Assembly (NCBI GenBank): GCA_004352715.1
Contig: SCFE01000032.1
Coordinates: 188,153-249,064 of the forward strand
Direction: 5' to 3'
Length of the DNA: 60,912 nucleotides
Origin: Hofstenia miamia
Lineage: Eukaryota > Xenacoelomorpha > Acoela
In this document: positions 24,621 through 38,119 of the stretch, in pieces
Numbering within the stretch: the stretch's first letter is position 1
Layout: each line of letters opens with the position of its first letter
Notes under the pieces: generated by a model
Told to the model about the DNA's origin: nothing
The model's input: the letters and a program-made list of their open reading frames with translations, nothing else
The model's database searches: none
Translations under genes and position numbers: made by a program

Positions 24621-26897
24621 TCATTTGCTTTTGAATTTTATTACTAACCCCTTTTAGATTCTTCATGGATTTTGATTTAATAAATTTTGATTAAGATTTG
24701 GCAACAATTTGGGAGACACTGTGCTGTGTCTGGGGCAACAACTAGCCACTTAACAGATGGCAGCCCAAATTGTGGTTGCTTTAGGTTACAGCTATGTACA
24801 AGTGTAGGGAATAACAACTCTTACTTTGATCATCTCATTTCATACATGCACTTAAAACAACACACTGCAAATATATTAAGCCATTGGAAAACATGAATGC
24901 ATGGTAACTACATGCCTTTTGTTTTATTATTTACATGAGCTGAGATAATAGAACTCTGAGCTAAATTATTTATTTGAGCTAGAAATTAATATTTGAGACA
25001 CACAATTACTACCTTGGCAAGTAAGGATGGCCTCATGGATATGGATTTGGCATGATGCCATTTGAATTGGTCACTGCTGGTCTATTCTTGGTGGATAGTT
25101 TCTGTTTTCTTTATTGCATCAATGAACCTCAATGTTCTCTTTTTTGCTAGAATGCAGGTTACTCTCTACAAAGGTAGCCTCTGCAACCTTCATTAACCTT
25201 TGAGTTTCTCAGTAGCCAGAGTGCACCTTTGATTCTACATTATCTGTTTTTAACACACTATCAATGTCTTTCAATCCTCTCAACAGGCCATCAAAAATGC
25301 ACAAGATTCAAACCTGTGCTGTAGTCATTGATACTTGCAGCCCCAAGTAATTAACAAACACCATTGTTAGAGGTTGAGTCAACATATCAATTATTGTTTA
25401 TATTTGGATTTTAATTAATCTTAATTTTTTAGTTTGAGTCATTTCACAATTGTGTTGTGTGCTCTGTGCATTTATAACTGTCATGTCTTACACTTATCAA
25501 CTTCTTTGTAAAATACATAATTGAGTTTACACTTGGTAAAATTTTCAAAAAACATTTACAAAGCACCAGGTATCAGAGACCTGTTTAGGTTTTTTAAAAC
25601 AAGGGTGACTGACACCTTCCCCTTGATTGTAAACAAATAATGAGCACAGTAATTGCTGATATTGAAAGAAAGATTTTCTTTCCATTGACATATTCTACTA
25701 ATTCTAACAAACTACATAAATATTGTGTGAAAATAATTTGCTCAATTAGTTTGATAAAGTTTTTAGGCAAATGTGAATTAAAGTGAACTATTTTGTTCAT
25801 AACTGGTACCAAGGTTGTGGTCACCACCCTCCTCTCTAAAGTAATTTTGATTAGTTAAATCAAAAAATGCTTAGCAAAACATTAAAAACATTTAAAAACT
25901 AAATTGGGAAATGCATTTTTAGAGTCTATTTTTTCAATATTTTCACATGATCAAGACCATCAAGAAACCTCCTGCTCTTATCCTTTCAATGTCAGAGCTG
26001 ATCTACTAATTTTTTATTGATTCAAACTAAGAACTATGTAAAAAAAATCTCTTAGGTGCTGCCAAGTATCAATAACAGATGTTAGGTATTGAATTGTTCA
26101 TATCATTTACAATTCTTGAGTTAATTTTGCTTTTTACTTTAGACTTTTAGTACTTTTTTTAAAAATATTTCAAATTTGTGAGTATTTTATTATTTCAAAG
26201 CAATGCCCAATAAACAATTTTGGTTGGATTTGTATTGAACTCACTACAAATTGAATTGTAGTCAAAATTCAACCAATTGTAATTTGTACTTATCAACAGC
26301 TAAGGAAAAGAAATATGTATGTATTCAAACTTATGTTTGGCACTAAGTACATGAAAACCAAGAAATTAGATTACTTTTTCCAATTTGATGAAAAAGGAAA
26401 AATGTCAACTTACAAATAATTTTAATTACACCTACTCAAAGTAATGTAAGCAAAATGTTAGTACCAACTTAGAATTGTTTGAAAATTAGTAAAGCTCTTT
26501 TTACTTTATAATCTTTTATTATGCATAAAAAAATTATTTCTAATTCTTCTCATAATTGAAATTTTTAATTTAAATTGCTAAAATTATGACCAAATCACTA
26601 AATAAGACATATTATGTTTTTAAAGCAATTGATCATACTGAATGAATTAGTCTTGTAATGAAATGCTCTATTAATACTAGCAATTTTGTGTTAGTAATTG
26701 ATATTTATAGCTATGAATATTGTCTTGTGTGCTAAATTGCTTTGTTTATGCATTGCTATATGTGTCTGTATAAAGCAGTTTAGTTTGCAGAATCATAGTT
26801 TTTCTATTGTTCATAGTAGTTTATTCATTACATATAATTGATTGGCTGATGATAAACTGTTTTATGCACATAAAACATATTGACATATTGTATTTTG
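24621..26897. other. Non-coding CpG-poor stretch
   Basis: No gene or element boundary is visible. Short minus-strand frames such as 25594-25827 have no recognisable features. CG is nearly absent. Confidence 0.5.
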
Positions 26898-28038
26898 GGC
26901 ATACAGAAATTACATAGACTAGAAATTACATAGACTTTGGAAATTACTTAGACCAGAAATTACATTGACCAGAAATTACTTAGACCAAAAATTTAAAACT
27001 CTTTTTCATTGGATAACTTAAGAACACGTCAAATAGTCAATTGGAAATAAATATTTAAATGATAAAATCACTCTCAAAATTTCTGTCATTTCCAGTTACA
27101 TTATTAATTAATGAAAGTATTAGATATATATGTATTTGTATTATTAGTGTGATAATTGTTTTTAGAGATCTATAATGGAAAATATTCAATTTTCAAAAAC
27201 CTATCATGGGAATCCAATAATAATTTGTAATGTTTATAGGTTTACTGTAAATCATTTTGTGTTTGTATTAAGTTTTGTAATTCCAGTATAGTTCTACATG
27301 AAATTAGTTTTCTTTTTAAATTTATCATTTTAAATTCACAAGCAATTTTGATTTCGTAACTTTACAGTGTTATCACTACAATATATTTTGTACTGTTTTT
27401 AAAACAATATATTTGTGAGATAAATCTCGAATTTTTTATGTTCCAGTACCTTTTAGACAACCTTGGATGCTGTTGAATACTTTCTGATTCGTAGTGTAAG
27501 ATTAACACTACTGTACACAAGTACAGTAGATGTGAGTTCAAATCTCACCAAATCAATATAGTAATACAATATCTAAATTTTTTACTAGTGGAAAAATGTT
27601 GTATTACTAGGATCTGTGTTTTAAATTACACAAACCACTAGATTTATATGAAGTTATTTAGTAAAGGAGTAACATACCTTTTAATGTTGAAATGCATTTA
27701 ATTCCTTGCATACATCAATGAAAAACCATATAAATTTCTTCAAAGATATACACTAGGATGGATAATTAAAATGTAAAAACAATCATCTTGGCAGATTAGA
27801 TAATTTCCTAGCAAAACAATTAAAACATAGCGAGCGCCAGGTGCTTGAATTTTAATAAATATTTACACTCTAGAAATAAGTGAAATGAACAAATATATTA
27901 GCAATAGCAATATTCAAAAAGAACATCTGTTGTCTTAGTCTATGTAATTTCTAGTTGATGTAATTTCTGGTCTAAGTAATTTCTAGTTGATGTAATTTCT
28001 GGTCTATGTAATTTCTAGTTGATGTAATTTCTGCAGAC
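26898..28038. mobile_element. Fold-back DNA element with 16-bp repeat arms
   Basis: It is flanked by a perfect 9-bp direct repeat, tgtattttg (26889-26897 and 28039-28047). Each arm is a small tandem array of a 16-bp unit: five units of (c/t)agaaattacatagac at 26904-26985, and six complementary units, gtctatgtaatttcta alternating with gttgatgtaatttctg, at 27938-28033. The arms are inverted to each other. No transposase is visible inside. A 9-bp duplication with long repetitive inverted arms fits a Mutator-type or fold-back element; that assignment is an inference. Confidence 0.75.
27486..27554 (+). tRNA. tRNA-like sequence, probably a pseudogene or SINE relic
   Basis: The 69 bases have tRNA layout: an imperfect acceptor pairing (gattcgt with ...aaatc), a D-arm agtg-taagattaa-cact, a perfectly paired middle hairpin (ctactgtac / gtacagtag) and a standard T-arm gtgag-ttcaaat-ctcac. 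The middle loop is not the usual seven bases, so I assign no anticodon. It lies inside the fold-back element and is likely a decayed tRNA-derived sequence. Confidence 0.35.
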
Positions 28039-28047
28039 TGTATTTTG

Positions 28048-30240
28048 CACCTATAAATAATGTTGCATTCCTGTCTTTTGCTGTGGTTATCATTAACATA
28101 TCCACATAACCAGTTCATTCAAATTCAATGCTCCTGCAATGTATAAGCAATACTTTTATGTCACAAATCAGCATTATTGTATTGAAATGTTGCTGCAACC
28201 AATAATGATTTTCATGAAATTCTCAAATTTCAAAATATCTAATTTTTATACAATTTTCAAATAAAAGGTCACCAGTTTAAAAATTTCATAGATTTTTTAT
28301 TATAACCCATTTTCTTTTAGTGCAATTGACTCTTGAATTTTGATACATCATATCTGACCTCCAAATACCAAAAAATATAACAGATGTTGTATATCATATT
28401 GCTTAAATCTTTCAGAATTTTAAAGTTAAGTTCAAATTTTACATTTTGAGCTTGAACATTTTTTTGAAGAAAATTTCACATTTGCTTTGTTTTTGTAAAT
28501 AAGTATGTTAACCTTAAGACATTTTTTTCATCCAAATATTTTACACACTTAAATCTCTTAATTTTGACTTTTTAGCAAAACTTGGGAAAAAACACTAAAT
28601 ATTCTATATTAAAAGTATGCAGTGCATGCACCTAATTAAATACATATTGTAATGAACAGTTCATTTCATAGAAACTATTAATAGTATAATTAGGGCTTTA
28701 ATTTTATCTAGGTTTTAGATAAACTTTAGAAGACAATTCAAAAGCCAAAAATTTTGGGCTTTTTGATTTTTCATATATATATTACTCATTAATGCCTTTT
28801 TCTCATATAAATAATTGTTTTCAAATAGAATATATAAAGGAAATCAGCATAATCATAATTTCAATAAGGCTTTGCTAAAAATTAGATCAACCTGAACTTA
28901 GTAAACATGTATATAATAGTTACTAGAAAATATCATTGCAGAATTATGAATTCATAGTATATTTTTACTTTACCAAATTATAGAAAGAAGAAAAATTCAA
29001 AACTCAACAAAATTTGGTATTCTTTACTGAGCCTGAAAATCAGAAAAAATCACAAAATTTATATTCCACAATTTGCACAGTGGGCCAAAAGTTACAAATG
29101 TATAAATGATTAAAGCATGCTATATTTCTATGCCTAGAATTAATTCTTCATTTAACAAACTCCAAAAAACTAGAAATCAAGAGTTATGTGCCATTTTCAC
29201 ATAAAATAGAGATCTTAGGCAGCAAGTTATAAGTTATTGATGGACTTGTTTTCAAAATAAAATTTTTTCCTGATATCTGAATAGTGGTATTTGGTGTACA
29301 GTATGCTGCCACAACATATGGTTTTGCAGCCCAAGCATTTGCATGTCAAAGTACAGATCATCAATCATATTAAAACAATTATTTTTTAGGGTAATTTGAG
29401 ATATAAGTGCTGCTTTGTTCAAACATGTCAAATAGCAAATAAAAATAACACTAACATTTAGTCCTTGAGTGTTCAAATGAACAGGAATTTTTGAATTTCT
29501 TGTCTTAATGCTGTGAATCAAGGAGATTCATTATTCTTTATGTTTCCTGGTGAAATACATTTCATTTAAAAATGATATGGTAAATTATCATCAAAAAATA
29601 AAAAAAACAATCAAACAATCTAAAGAGTGGTGTTTTATCAAAATGGCTCACCTGTCATCAATAACCATGCAAATCAAACAATTGCCTGAGTGCTTGCCTA
29701 TTCAATAGCACAAAAAACAAATGGTTTGCTAGTATATATGTAGCTTATGCCCATTGCTGAATATCCATTTTAACTATTGGGGAGGTCTATTTACATGATT
29801 TTCCACAAAAAGTGATCTTCTCCAAATTAGGACATTTGAGCAAACAGAAATTTGAATTCTTGCAAAGTATACAATATATTTTAAAACTAACTATATAATG
29901 TAAATGAAAAACAAACACTAATCTGCAAAGTAAAATCTAAGAATTTCCAAATGTGTTTTCTCATATTAGAAGTACAAGTAAACTGTTTGCTTGCAAATGT
30001 TGGTTCAAAAGCTCAAGCTTCTCTTCATGAATGTAGCAAATTTCATCACTGTTAAGATATATCTGGGAGAAATGGTTTCTCAACAAAGTGTTAAGTCAGT
30101 GAAGACCACTGAAAGAATACTATGCTTCACAAGATGATACTGACATGGAGCAGCTCAAGCAATAACTCTACTTGAGAAAAAAGTTTACAAGTATCTGAAG
30201 ATAGTGACTGAAATTTGTCTCTGAGTTCCCATAATGATAA
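28048..30240. other. Non-coding CpG-free stretch
   Basis: I see no gene, repeat or element end, and no CG dinucleotide by eye. The frame at 29252-29521 has no recognisable content. Confidence 0.5.
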
Positions 30241-30244
30241 TGGC

Positions 30245-32013
30245 TTACCATATTAATTGTGATACATTTGTAACTGTGATTTCATTCATTGTGTCAATCC
30301 TGTTATGATGAAAAAGAATCTCACTATTTGTAATTCCTCTAAGCAATATTTCTTTATAAACCACATGTGTGTGTAATCCATCAACAGTATCAATATTAAA
30401 TTGCTCATTAATATCAGCTATAACTCTGTCAAGAAAACAGTAGTATGATTGTTGAAAGTGTTCCTCAACATTGCTTGGATGATACAGAACTCTTATGTCA
30501 GAAAACAAAGTAGGGGCTGCTGCCTTCTTGGAAATTGTAGCAGATGGAAATCCAACTTTACCATCTTAAGCATTAAAAAGCCTAGTGAATTCATTCTTGC
30601 TTTTCATCAGCTTAATGTTAGTGGGGATAGTGGTTTCATTGCCTGCAAAACCACATTCAATTCCTCAAGATTTTGAACAAAAACATCAGCAATACTGGAG
30701 CCAAGTAATGTTGTAGCTTCTAAAAAGACTTTGTAACAATGGAGCTTTAAAGCCATATCAACATGTGAGTTATTAGACATTGTTGACAAAGACTCAACAA
30801 CTGGTTCCTACTGAGAAATAGTTGCTGCAATGGATTTACCACAGCAAAACCATCTTGTTAGACACAAGAGTAATGACATTAGAACTTTGTGATTTATCTA
30901 CAGCAATCTCATTAAAGCTCTTCTAATATTTACCACTACACCTGTACAGATTTTCAAGCTCCTGCAGCCATTGAACTGAGTCATGTACTAGTTGGTTACA
31001 TGCAACCAAGGACATCATAACTAAATTGGTACTGTGCATACTCTATTGCAATGATAGCTTGACATACATCATACATGCCTGAGATATTCAGTACTCCATC
31101 CTATGTTTGAGTAATAAGCTCATTCATTGATAAGCCTAAATGCATTATGACATCTTTAATGGTGGATGCAAGAGCTTGGTCAGTAGTAACTGATTGTTCA
31201 TAAAAACCCATACAGTCTACATGAACCTCCAAATTATGATCAATATACCACATACAAATACACTCTTGTTCATTTGAAAAAAATAGCTTACATAATGTCA
31301 ATATCAGCCACTAAGCTGAATGCCACAGATTGTTCTTTCTCACACAATTGTATGTGAAAAAATATTTTGAAATAAAGATATGCATCTATTACACAAAAAG
31401 TTACTCTTTTTTAACCAAGACTGCATTTCCTTATTATCTTCTTGCAGCAAAAAATGCATTAGATTGCCTTCAGTTTGACATTCACTTCTAAAAGCCAAAC
31501 CCTGTCACAGTTGAAGGTGTACTGAACAAATTACTTTCAATAAGCATCTTTAAGAGGATGCTTGAACTTTACCAAAAGCAGAGTTGAGCTGAGCAGAGAT
31601 AGCTGGCTGTTGTTGCTGCAGAAGTATAGAAACCACTTCTTTATGACAGTTGCTCTTTTCATTTTGATAAAATGTATCTAATGCCTTCTCCAGTTAGTAA
31701 AACCAGATGAGAGGAAAGTCCTCTCAGTCCTTGCTTGGTGATTTAGAAGATTATTTTGGTTTGCTTTAGCACAATAAAAAAAAGAATCCCACCAATAGTT
31801 GGGAAATATGTAGCCAAGGATATTGATGAAACCATTTCTTTTGAAAGTGTACAATGGTTGTTCTGTCAAGTTCTGTGTAGCTGTAAGTTATGCTAGGTTC
31901 TGTGGTTTGATTAGTCTTATAAAGTTATCAAAATCAAGCTGTTGTGCTGAATGATTTTCACACTTGTCAATTTCTTCAACATCTGTCTCTGAGGAAGAAT
32001 TTAGATTACACAT
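30245..32013 (-). pseudogene. hAT transposase of the ZMYM1/DUF4371 type, dead
   Basis: Reading the minus strand through stops gives, in order: an acidic N-terminal leader from about 32013 (MCNLNSSSETDVEEIDK); PLYTFKRNGFINILGYIFP and, after a gap, SSGFTNWRRH near 31690-31860, the 'FP..W..F...GFTNW+' pattern of TTF-type zinc-finger hAT proteins; IDHNLEVHVDCMGFYEQ near 31200-31240 followed by a 'TT.Q.LA..I...L..LGL' stretch; and a C-terminal piece VEEHFQQSYYCFLDRVIADI. These match the order of the domestication-prone hAT family that includes ZMYM1-like proteins. The catalytic residues cannot be traced and there are many stops. Virtually no CG remains. Confidence 0.65.
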
Positions 32014-35000
32014 AACTATGTAATCTTCAGTTGTAACTCAAACCATCCATGACTATTTAGACTAAGTTGAAAAAATGATATTATAACTATTGTTAACAAA
32101 ATAATTACAGATACTCTAAAAAGGCTAAACCACTACATAAATACATGAAATCACAAAACAGAATGCAAACACACATATTTTAGAAAGACATAAATATTGT
32201 TCTCTTTTATTTATGCACAAAAAATGCAATTATGCATTTTTGTCATGATTTTTACCTACTCAACTCAGCTACATGAAATCTTAATCTAAGAACATATGTT
32301 GGGGCTTGTCCTCTCTAATTGCATTTAGCCCAAGGGAACCTCAGAATCAATATCTATTTAGTTTGAGGTCAAAAAAATGATAGATCTGAAAAGAATACCC
32401 TAAATTTCATTCACATTTCTTATTGGTGTAATTAATATTTAGTGTATTTATTATCATGAGTGATAAGCCAGAAACAATTGTTGAAAGGAGCTTGCAAAAT
32501 ATAACATTATCTTTCTAAGGAGGGCATAATTTCTGTCTTTAGTGCCTTATTGGTTCTGAGAAAACAATTGTTATTATTACAATACCATTTATCAAATATT
32601 ATTATATATTTACATCAATAACCACTAAATATTTGTTTACTGAGAGATCCAAATTGGGGGGGGGAGCACTCCCTATTGGATTCTAAGTGGGCAATTTTGG
32701 GGGTCAAGTCCCCCTTGACCCCCAGGATCTCCATCCATACTTATGCCATACTGGCAAACATAGTTTTTAGGTTATTTTGTACTTAATGACAATAAATTTT
32801 TGCTTAGTTTGTCAAAAATTTGTTTAAGTATAACTCATTATAATTAAAAACATAGGTTTAATTAATTTCATATAAGGTTTGAACAATTGCTTTGTCCAAA
32901 TACTATGACACATCATAGACCTGATTAGATTTAATGCAATCCCTAATTAATAATGAGATATAATGTCAATACAATTATTCACTAAGATTGCTTGCTAAAT
33001 AATTAATTCTCCAACATGCACACATGTAAATTCTAAAATTATTCATAGTTTGATTATGTGATGTGTGATTAACCCCATTTTATAACCACACCCCCTTATT
33101 ATTTATGAATTAATTACAGGTTTATGACTCATCAATTAGCACCTGTCAATCAATTGGTAACAAATGTGGCAAATGCTATTTTGGCTGAGAGATGAATTTC
33201 AAACTAAAAGTTTTTTGTTAAAATTGCTTTTGCAATTTCAACAAAAAGCATTCATCATAATATTTGGAGGCATATTTAGTCATGTATATGCATAGTTTAC
33301 ATAAGTGTATAGTAGGCATCTTAACAATTAATGTTTTTTGAAAAAAATTCCTAAGTATTGCTAAGAAATTAGTTGGTTTTTATATAAATTGTTTGGTATT
33401 TTAAAAACATAGAGGCATATTTGCCTCAAAAAAATACAAGTATCCTTAAAAACATAATTTTATAATCATTTGCTTTTGAAACTGATAAAAATACCCATGA
33501 ATGGTGTATTAGGGATAAACACATTACAAACACATTTTACAAGTTAAAAAGAGTTTAGATGGACAGATACAATTTTATCTTTCATTCTTTCATGCCTTAC
33601 TACATTAGTGATGATACATTGTTTTGATTGGTTTAGACATTGAAGCTTGGTAATAAATCTGTGTTAATTTTAACTTTATTCACTCTTTGGTTATCAGGAA
33701 TGGTGAGAAAAGCCACATTTATCAAAAAACTGTGAGGTTGTCTAAAGCCAGAGCATGTGGGCATTTACTAAAGCAAGAGGAAAAGATAGTAACAGATGTG
33801 CATCTGATGTGCAATTCTTGGTAAAGACAGAGGAGAAACTATCCTGCTCTGTAATAGTCAGTGAACTTAACTCAATTTCAGAAGAACCTTGTTATGTACA
33901 ATACATATCTCTTTATGAGTTGCTCATTAGAGAACAACTTACAATTCACAATGTGTATCAAACTCATACAAAGTACAGCACTGCAAAAAAAAGTATTTTG
34001 CAAAACAAATTCTTTTTTCTTCCCCAATGATATGCACATCAAGCTGGTGTACAGTGTAAAATGTGAATTCTTTGATGTTAAAATAAACCTTTGAAATATT
34101 TCAGTTGTAAGATAAGTAGTGGTGAAATTTAGCCTGTAATTTTATTTTAGAAAGTGTAAATACATATTCCTTGTCAGATTTATTTTTCTCCTTGCATATA
34201 TTTTACATAAATTATCATTTTTTTAGCTAAAACCATGAAAAATGAGGAATACTTTGGATAGGCTGGATATGAATCAGCAATGCCATGTCAGAAATTGACT
34301 GGTGTAATGCCAATTACATTTTTCCATCTGTCTAATTTTCTTCAAAGCTAGGCATTGATGTGTTAAGTGAACATTTAGAAATGTATGCAAAAGTTCAACA
34401 AAACTCATTAGCAGACTGAAATGTTGAAAAATCCCTAGTGTTAACTAGAACAAAATGTTTTTAATGCAATAGTCAGTATTTGTAGAAGGGGTAACAGTAG
34501 AGGTTGGTTTTTTCTTCACAAGGGTAAGTTGTTTTTATATTTTAAAATGTGAAATTTTCTTTTTCTGTAAAATTTATACAACTAATGAAGTTTGGAAATC
34601 TTTTAGAACATAAGCATATACATATATTTTATAGTAATGACTAATGACTAGTTATTCAACACCTTCTCCATGAGCAAGAATGGAAATCACAAATCACTTA
34701 TGCTTTAGTTAATTAAATTATTGAACAAAGGGGATATTCTTAATATAAATATTATTACAACAATGCATAAAACATTTACAGAAAATCATTCTGAAAGAAA
34801 AATGCTGAAATTCATTCAATGCTTAACATGTTTTGAAAAATGAATGAATAATTGAGTGAGGTACTAACAACACCCTGGAAATTTATTAATGTGTGAATAC
34901 AATTGTTTTAGGTTGGATGTAATAATCAATGCTACAAACATGCATTATGGAAAAGGTATTGAACAAAAAGAACTTTCATAATTGAAATAATGTTATAACA

Positions 35001-36200
35001 ATGCTTAAAAAACATTTACAGAAAGTATTAATGAAGAAAAATACTTAAATATGCAAAATGCTTTAAAACATTTTGAAAAAACAACTTAATAATTGAGTTA
35101 GTTACTAACAACACTAAGAGAATTAATTAATACAATACCATAGAATCAGTTTACATGAATAAATTTATTTTTAAGTAAGAAGTAATAATTGAAGTAATGA
35201 ACAGGTGAATTTAATGAACATTCTTTTTTCACTTAAAGACAGAAAAGAATTCTCAAAGAAAGCACTAAGTGTTAATTGTGAAAATGCTTGAAAAATATCC
35301 AATGAAAAAATCAATAAAGTTTAAACCAATAATCTGAAATGAAATATTTCAACAGAATAAGTTTGTGAATAAATTAGTTGTTAATATGTATGCATTATTT
35401 GAACAATACTCCAAACATATTTAGCAATAGAAGCATTAGTCAGCTTTTGCTATTACAAAATAATTCAATTTCAGGTTACATGGACTTAAGTGTTAAGTGA
35501 TATGATACTCATATTAACATGACATTAAATTAACAAATATCAATTAATTGATTTCAAGAAACATTCATTGTTACATAAAGACATAAAATCATTCTCAAAG
35601 AAAAGCACTGAGTGGTAGGCACTAAAATGGTTTCTGAACACCATTGTATCATAATCCAACAATTAGAGCTGCAAAACAAAAAGAGATTAGTCAGAGAAGA
35701 TTAATGTCAAATTCAATGACAATTAAAAACAGTGTTAATTGTAAACTAGAATCAATTTATGTTTAGCATCATTAATTTTGTATATTGCAACTAAGAAACA
35801 ACATTTACCAAATAGTATCTGTTGAAACCATTTTGGAAAAACGAAAAGGGGTGATAACACTTCCATTATTTTTCAGCCATCTTGGCAGATGATTTAAAAT
35901 TCAAAATCAACAGGTACTTTTGGATTAGAAACTATAAGTAGTGTGAAATCAATTAGAGAAACTGTTGAAGTAAATTCTTTGAAAATCTTATCTTTAGAGT
36001 TAATTTGGTTTGCTTATTATTAAACAATGTCAAGCTAAACGGTTGATGCATTAGTAGTGGCAAGGGCACACATTGGGAGCAATTCTAGGGTCCTTGATCC
36101 AAGCCACAAAACTGCATATATGTTAGGGATATGATTAGGAGTTTTTCTCTGTTCAGCTGACTACCAATTCTTTCATTAACATGTATGCAATAATAGAACT
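32014..36200. other. Non-coding CpG-poor stretch with diverged repeats
   Basis: No gene is supported; the 91- and 77-codon plus-strand frames at 33755-34094 overlap and are unrecognised. A G-rich spot (32656-32664) and a hairpin gggggtcaagt/cccccttgaccccc near 32699-32723 may mark a transposon end. Diverged tandem repeats lie at 34734-35640. Confidence 0.5.
34734..35640. repeat. Diverged tandem repeat, period roughly 240 bp
   Basis: Blocks such as ...aacatttacagaaa...ttttgaaaaa...taattgagt(g/t)a...gtactaacaacac... occur at about 34750-34900 and again at about 34990-35130. Partial later copies (tctcaaagaaa-gcactaagtg / tctcaaagaaaagcactgag) are near 35252 and 35595. The copies differ by many substitutions and indels. 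Confidence 0.5.
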
Positions 36201-36288
36201 ATCAAAGAAATGGTTGGATAACCAATTGTAGGTTATTATATCTTAAGTTTAAGACTTCCTGAATATTCCCTGGGGCTAAATCTATACA

Positions 36289-38119
36289 TTGAATGATTCA
36301 AGTGAAATGACGCATTGCTTAATAAAACAACTACTAATGTGCTTAGATGAAAATGCTCCATTTAAAATCAGGTATGTTAAGGCAACTAACAAAAACAAGT
36401 TTACTAAGGAAATCAAGGATTTAGAATTAGCTAAGAAAAATGCATGGAATTTATTTAAAAATAACATATCCTATGTGAATTTTGGTTTTTATAAATATTT
36501 AAAATTAAAGCTCTCCAAACTGAAAGCTTTAGAGAAAAAGAGTGAGACAAGCAGTTTTTGAGAAACTAACACATGCTAAGAATAAATTGACCTTCTTAAA
36601 TAAGTTTTTGAATAGGAAAAATCACATGGAATACAAAATTCAGGAAATAAAAATTGATATTGAAATCACCAACATAAAGCAGACACTATGAACAGAGTAT
36701 TTAAATATCTGGGCTCATATAAAGGTAAGGAAATACAATTTGAGAATGAAATACTAGAATATAAACAGACGTTTAGTTTTCATTACATCAATGAGCATGC
36801 GGTAACTAAAGTAGTAAATAGCTTAGACATTTCTGTATCTACAAAAGCAATGGAGTGCCCATATTCATTTTAAAAAAGTACATCAAGTATTTTTCAGAAT
36901 ATTTAACATTTGTATTTAACTATTCAATTCGAACTAATAGTTATCTCCAAATGCTAAAAAAAGCGGTTATAACACCTGCTTTCAAAAAAGAAGATTCAAC
37001 AAATCGCAAATACTACAGGCCAATATCTATAACTATCCCCATATCTAAAATTTTTGAAAGCAAGGCTTTTGATAGTCTAGATTTTTTGCATACTTGATAA
37101 AAAATTGAAAAGCTGTGGGTTTGACAGAGCAACAAGAACATTAATTAAAAGCTTTCTTACAAATACAGAACAACTTGTACGAATTAACAATATCTACTCT
37201 GATTACATCACAACTAACAGAGGAATCCCACAAGGCACTGTCTTAGGTCCTATCCTGTTCAACCTTTACATAAATGATATATCAAACCATCTTATTGACA
37301 GCAACATAATACAGTATACTGATGACATATGTTTAGTAAACCGGCATGTACGTCCAATATAGGCTATAAAGAACTTGCAGACAAATATTGACAAACTCAT
37401 GATATACTTCAGCCAAAATAAATTAACAATGAATAAGGAGAAAACCCATTTTATTTTCTTCACACCAAGCGAGTCGAAACAACTTATTCCAAATTGCAAC
37501 ATATCTGTTCCTGAGAATGCGCCACTTATTGTGCCAACAAATACAGTTGAATATTTGGGTGTCACCCCAATATAAGGACTTCATTCGCAAAAAAATCCGG
37601 AAAATGTCAATATCTAAGACAAATAAAAGAGTAAAGCAGTTGTGAATGCACTAGTAATAAGTCATTATAGGTATGCATGCATATTACTACATGATCTAAG
37701 TATTATACAGACGGAGCAAATAAATAGATTGTTTAACTGGTGTATCTGTACGATGTTTAATGTTAACAAACAAGCAATCAGTGATTTCATAGACAAAGCA
37801 TCAATACTTTCACCAATTTACATTTGCATATATACCAGTCTTGTTCACATGTTTAAATACATTAATCGAAATCAGCAATTATTTAGTTTATTCAAGTTTA
37901 ACAAAAGAACAAACAAATGCATAAATAATGTACAAATAAAAAGTAAATTTTGGAAAGGAGCATATATTACAAATGTCTGAAATCTTTGGAACAAGTTAGA
38001 TTCAAATCTTCACAATGAATCAGATTTAGATTTAAGAACTTTTAAAAAATACTTAAAGAAAACCTGCTTGCAAACCAATTCATATTTGGGTATTCAAAAA
38101 CTCAAAATTTCTGGCTACT
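36289..38119 (+). pseudogene. LINE reverse transcriptase ORF, 5'-truncated and broken
   Basis: A run of plus-strand frames (36289-36561, 36688-36873, 36855-37097, 37105-37362, 37375-37575, 37642-37980) spells a non-LTR reverse transcriptase: the linker before RT (CLDENAPFKIRYVKATNKNK), KKAVITPAFKKEDSTNRKYY plus RPIS, GIPQGTVLGPILFNLYIND near 37222-37280, the catalytic YTDD (usually YADD/FADD) near 37315-37326, LTMNKEKTHFI and EYLGV, then a C-terminal thumb region ending near 38119. No upstream endonuclease is readable. It resembles RTE/Jockey/CR1-type LINEs; the clade is not resolved. It is dead by frameshifts. Confidence 0.85.

Larger units (their letters stand above)
15770..36040. other. 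CpG-depleted block
   Basis: Across about 20 kb CG is almost missing: from about 28,050 to 35,840 I found none by eye, while TG and CA are frequent. Sequence on both sides (for example 13-15.7 kb and 38-57 kb) has CG at ordinary frequency. Inside the block CGs cluster in nested insertions, mainly the pogo-like element at 21894-23317 and the middle of the element at 26898-28038. The edges are approximate: the last dense CGs are near 15,750, and CG returns near 36,050-36,300. The pattern is what long methylation and deamination produce. Confidence 0.8.

Noticed and set aside
27938-28033. Regular short repeats resembling a CRISPR array
   Set aside because: Units are contiguous with no unique spacers, a matching inverted array sits 1 kb away, and the DNA is animal. 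They are transposon arms.
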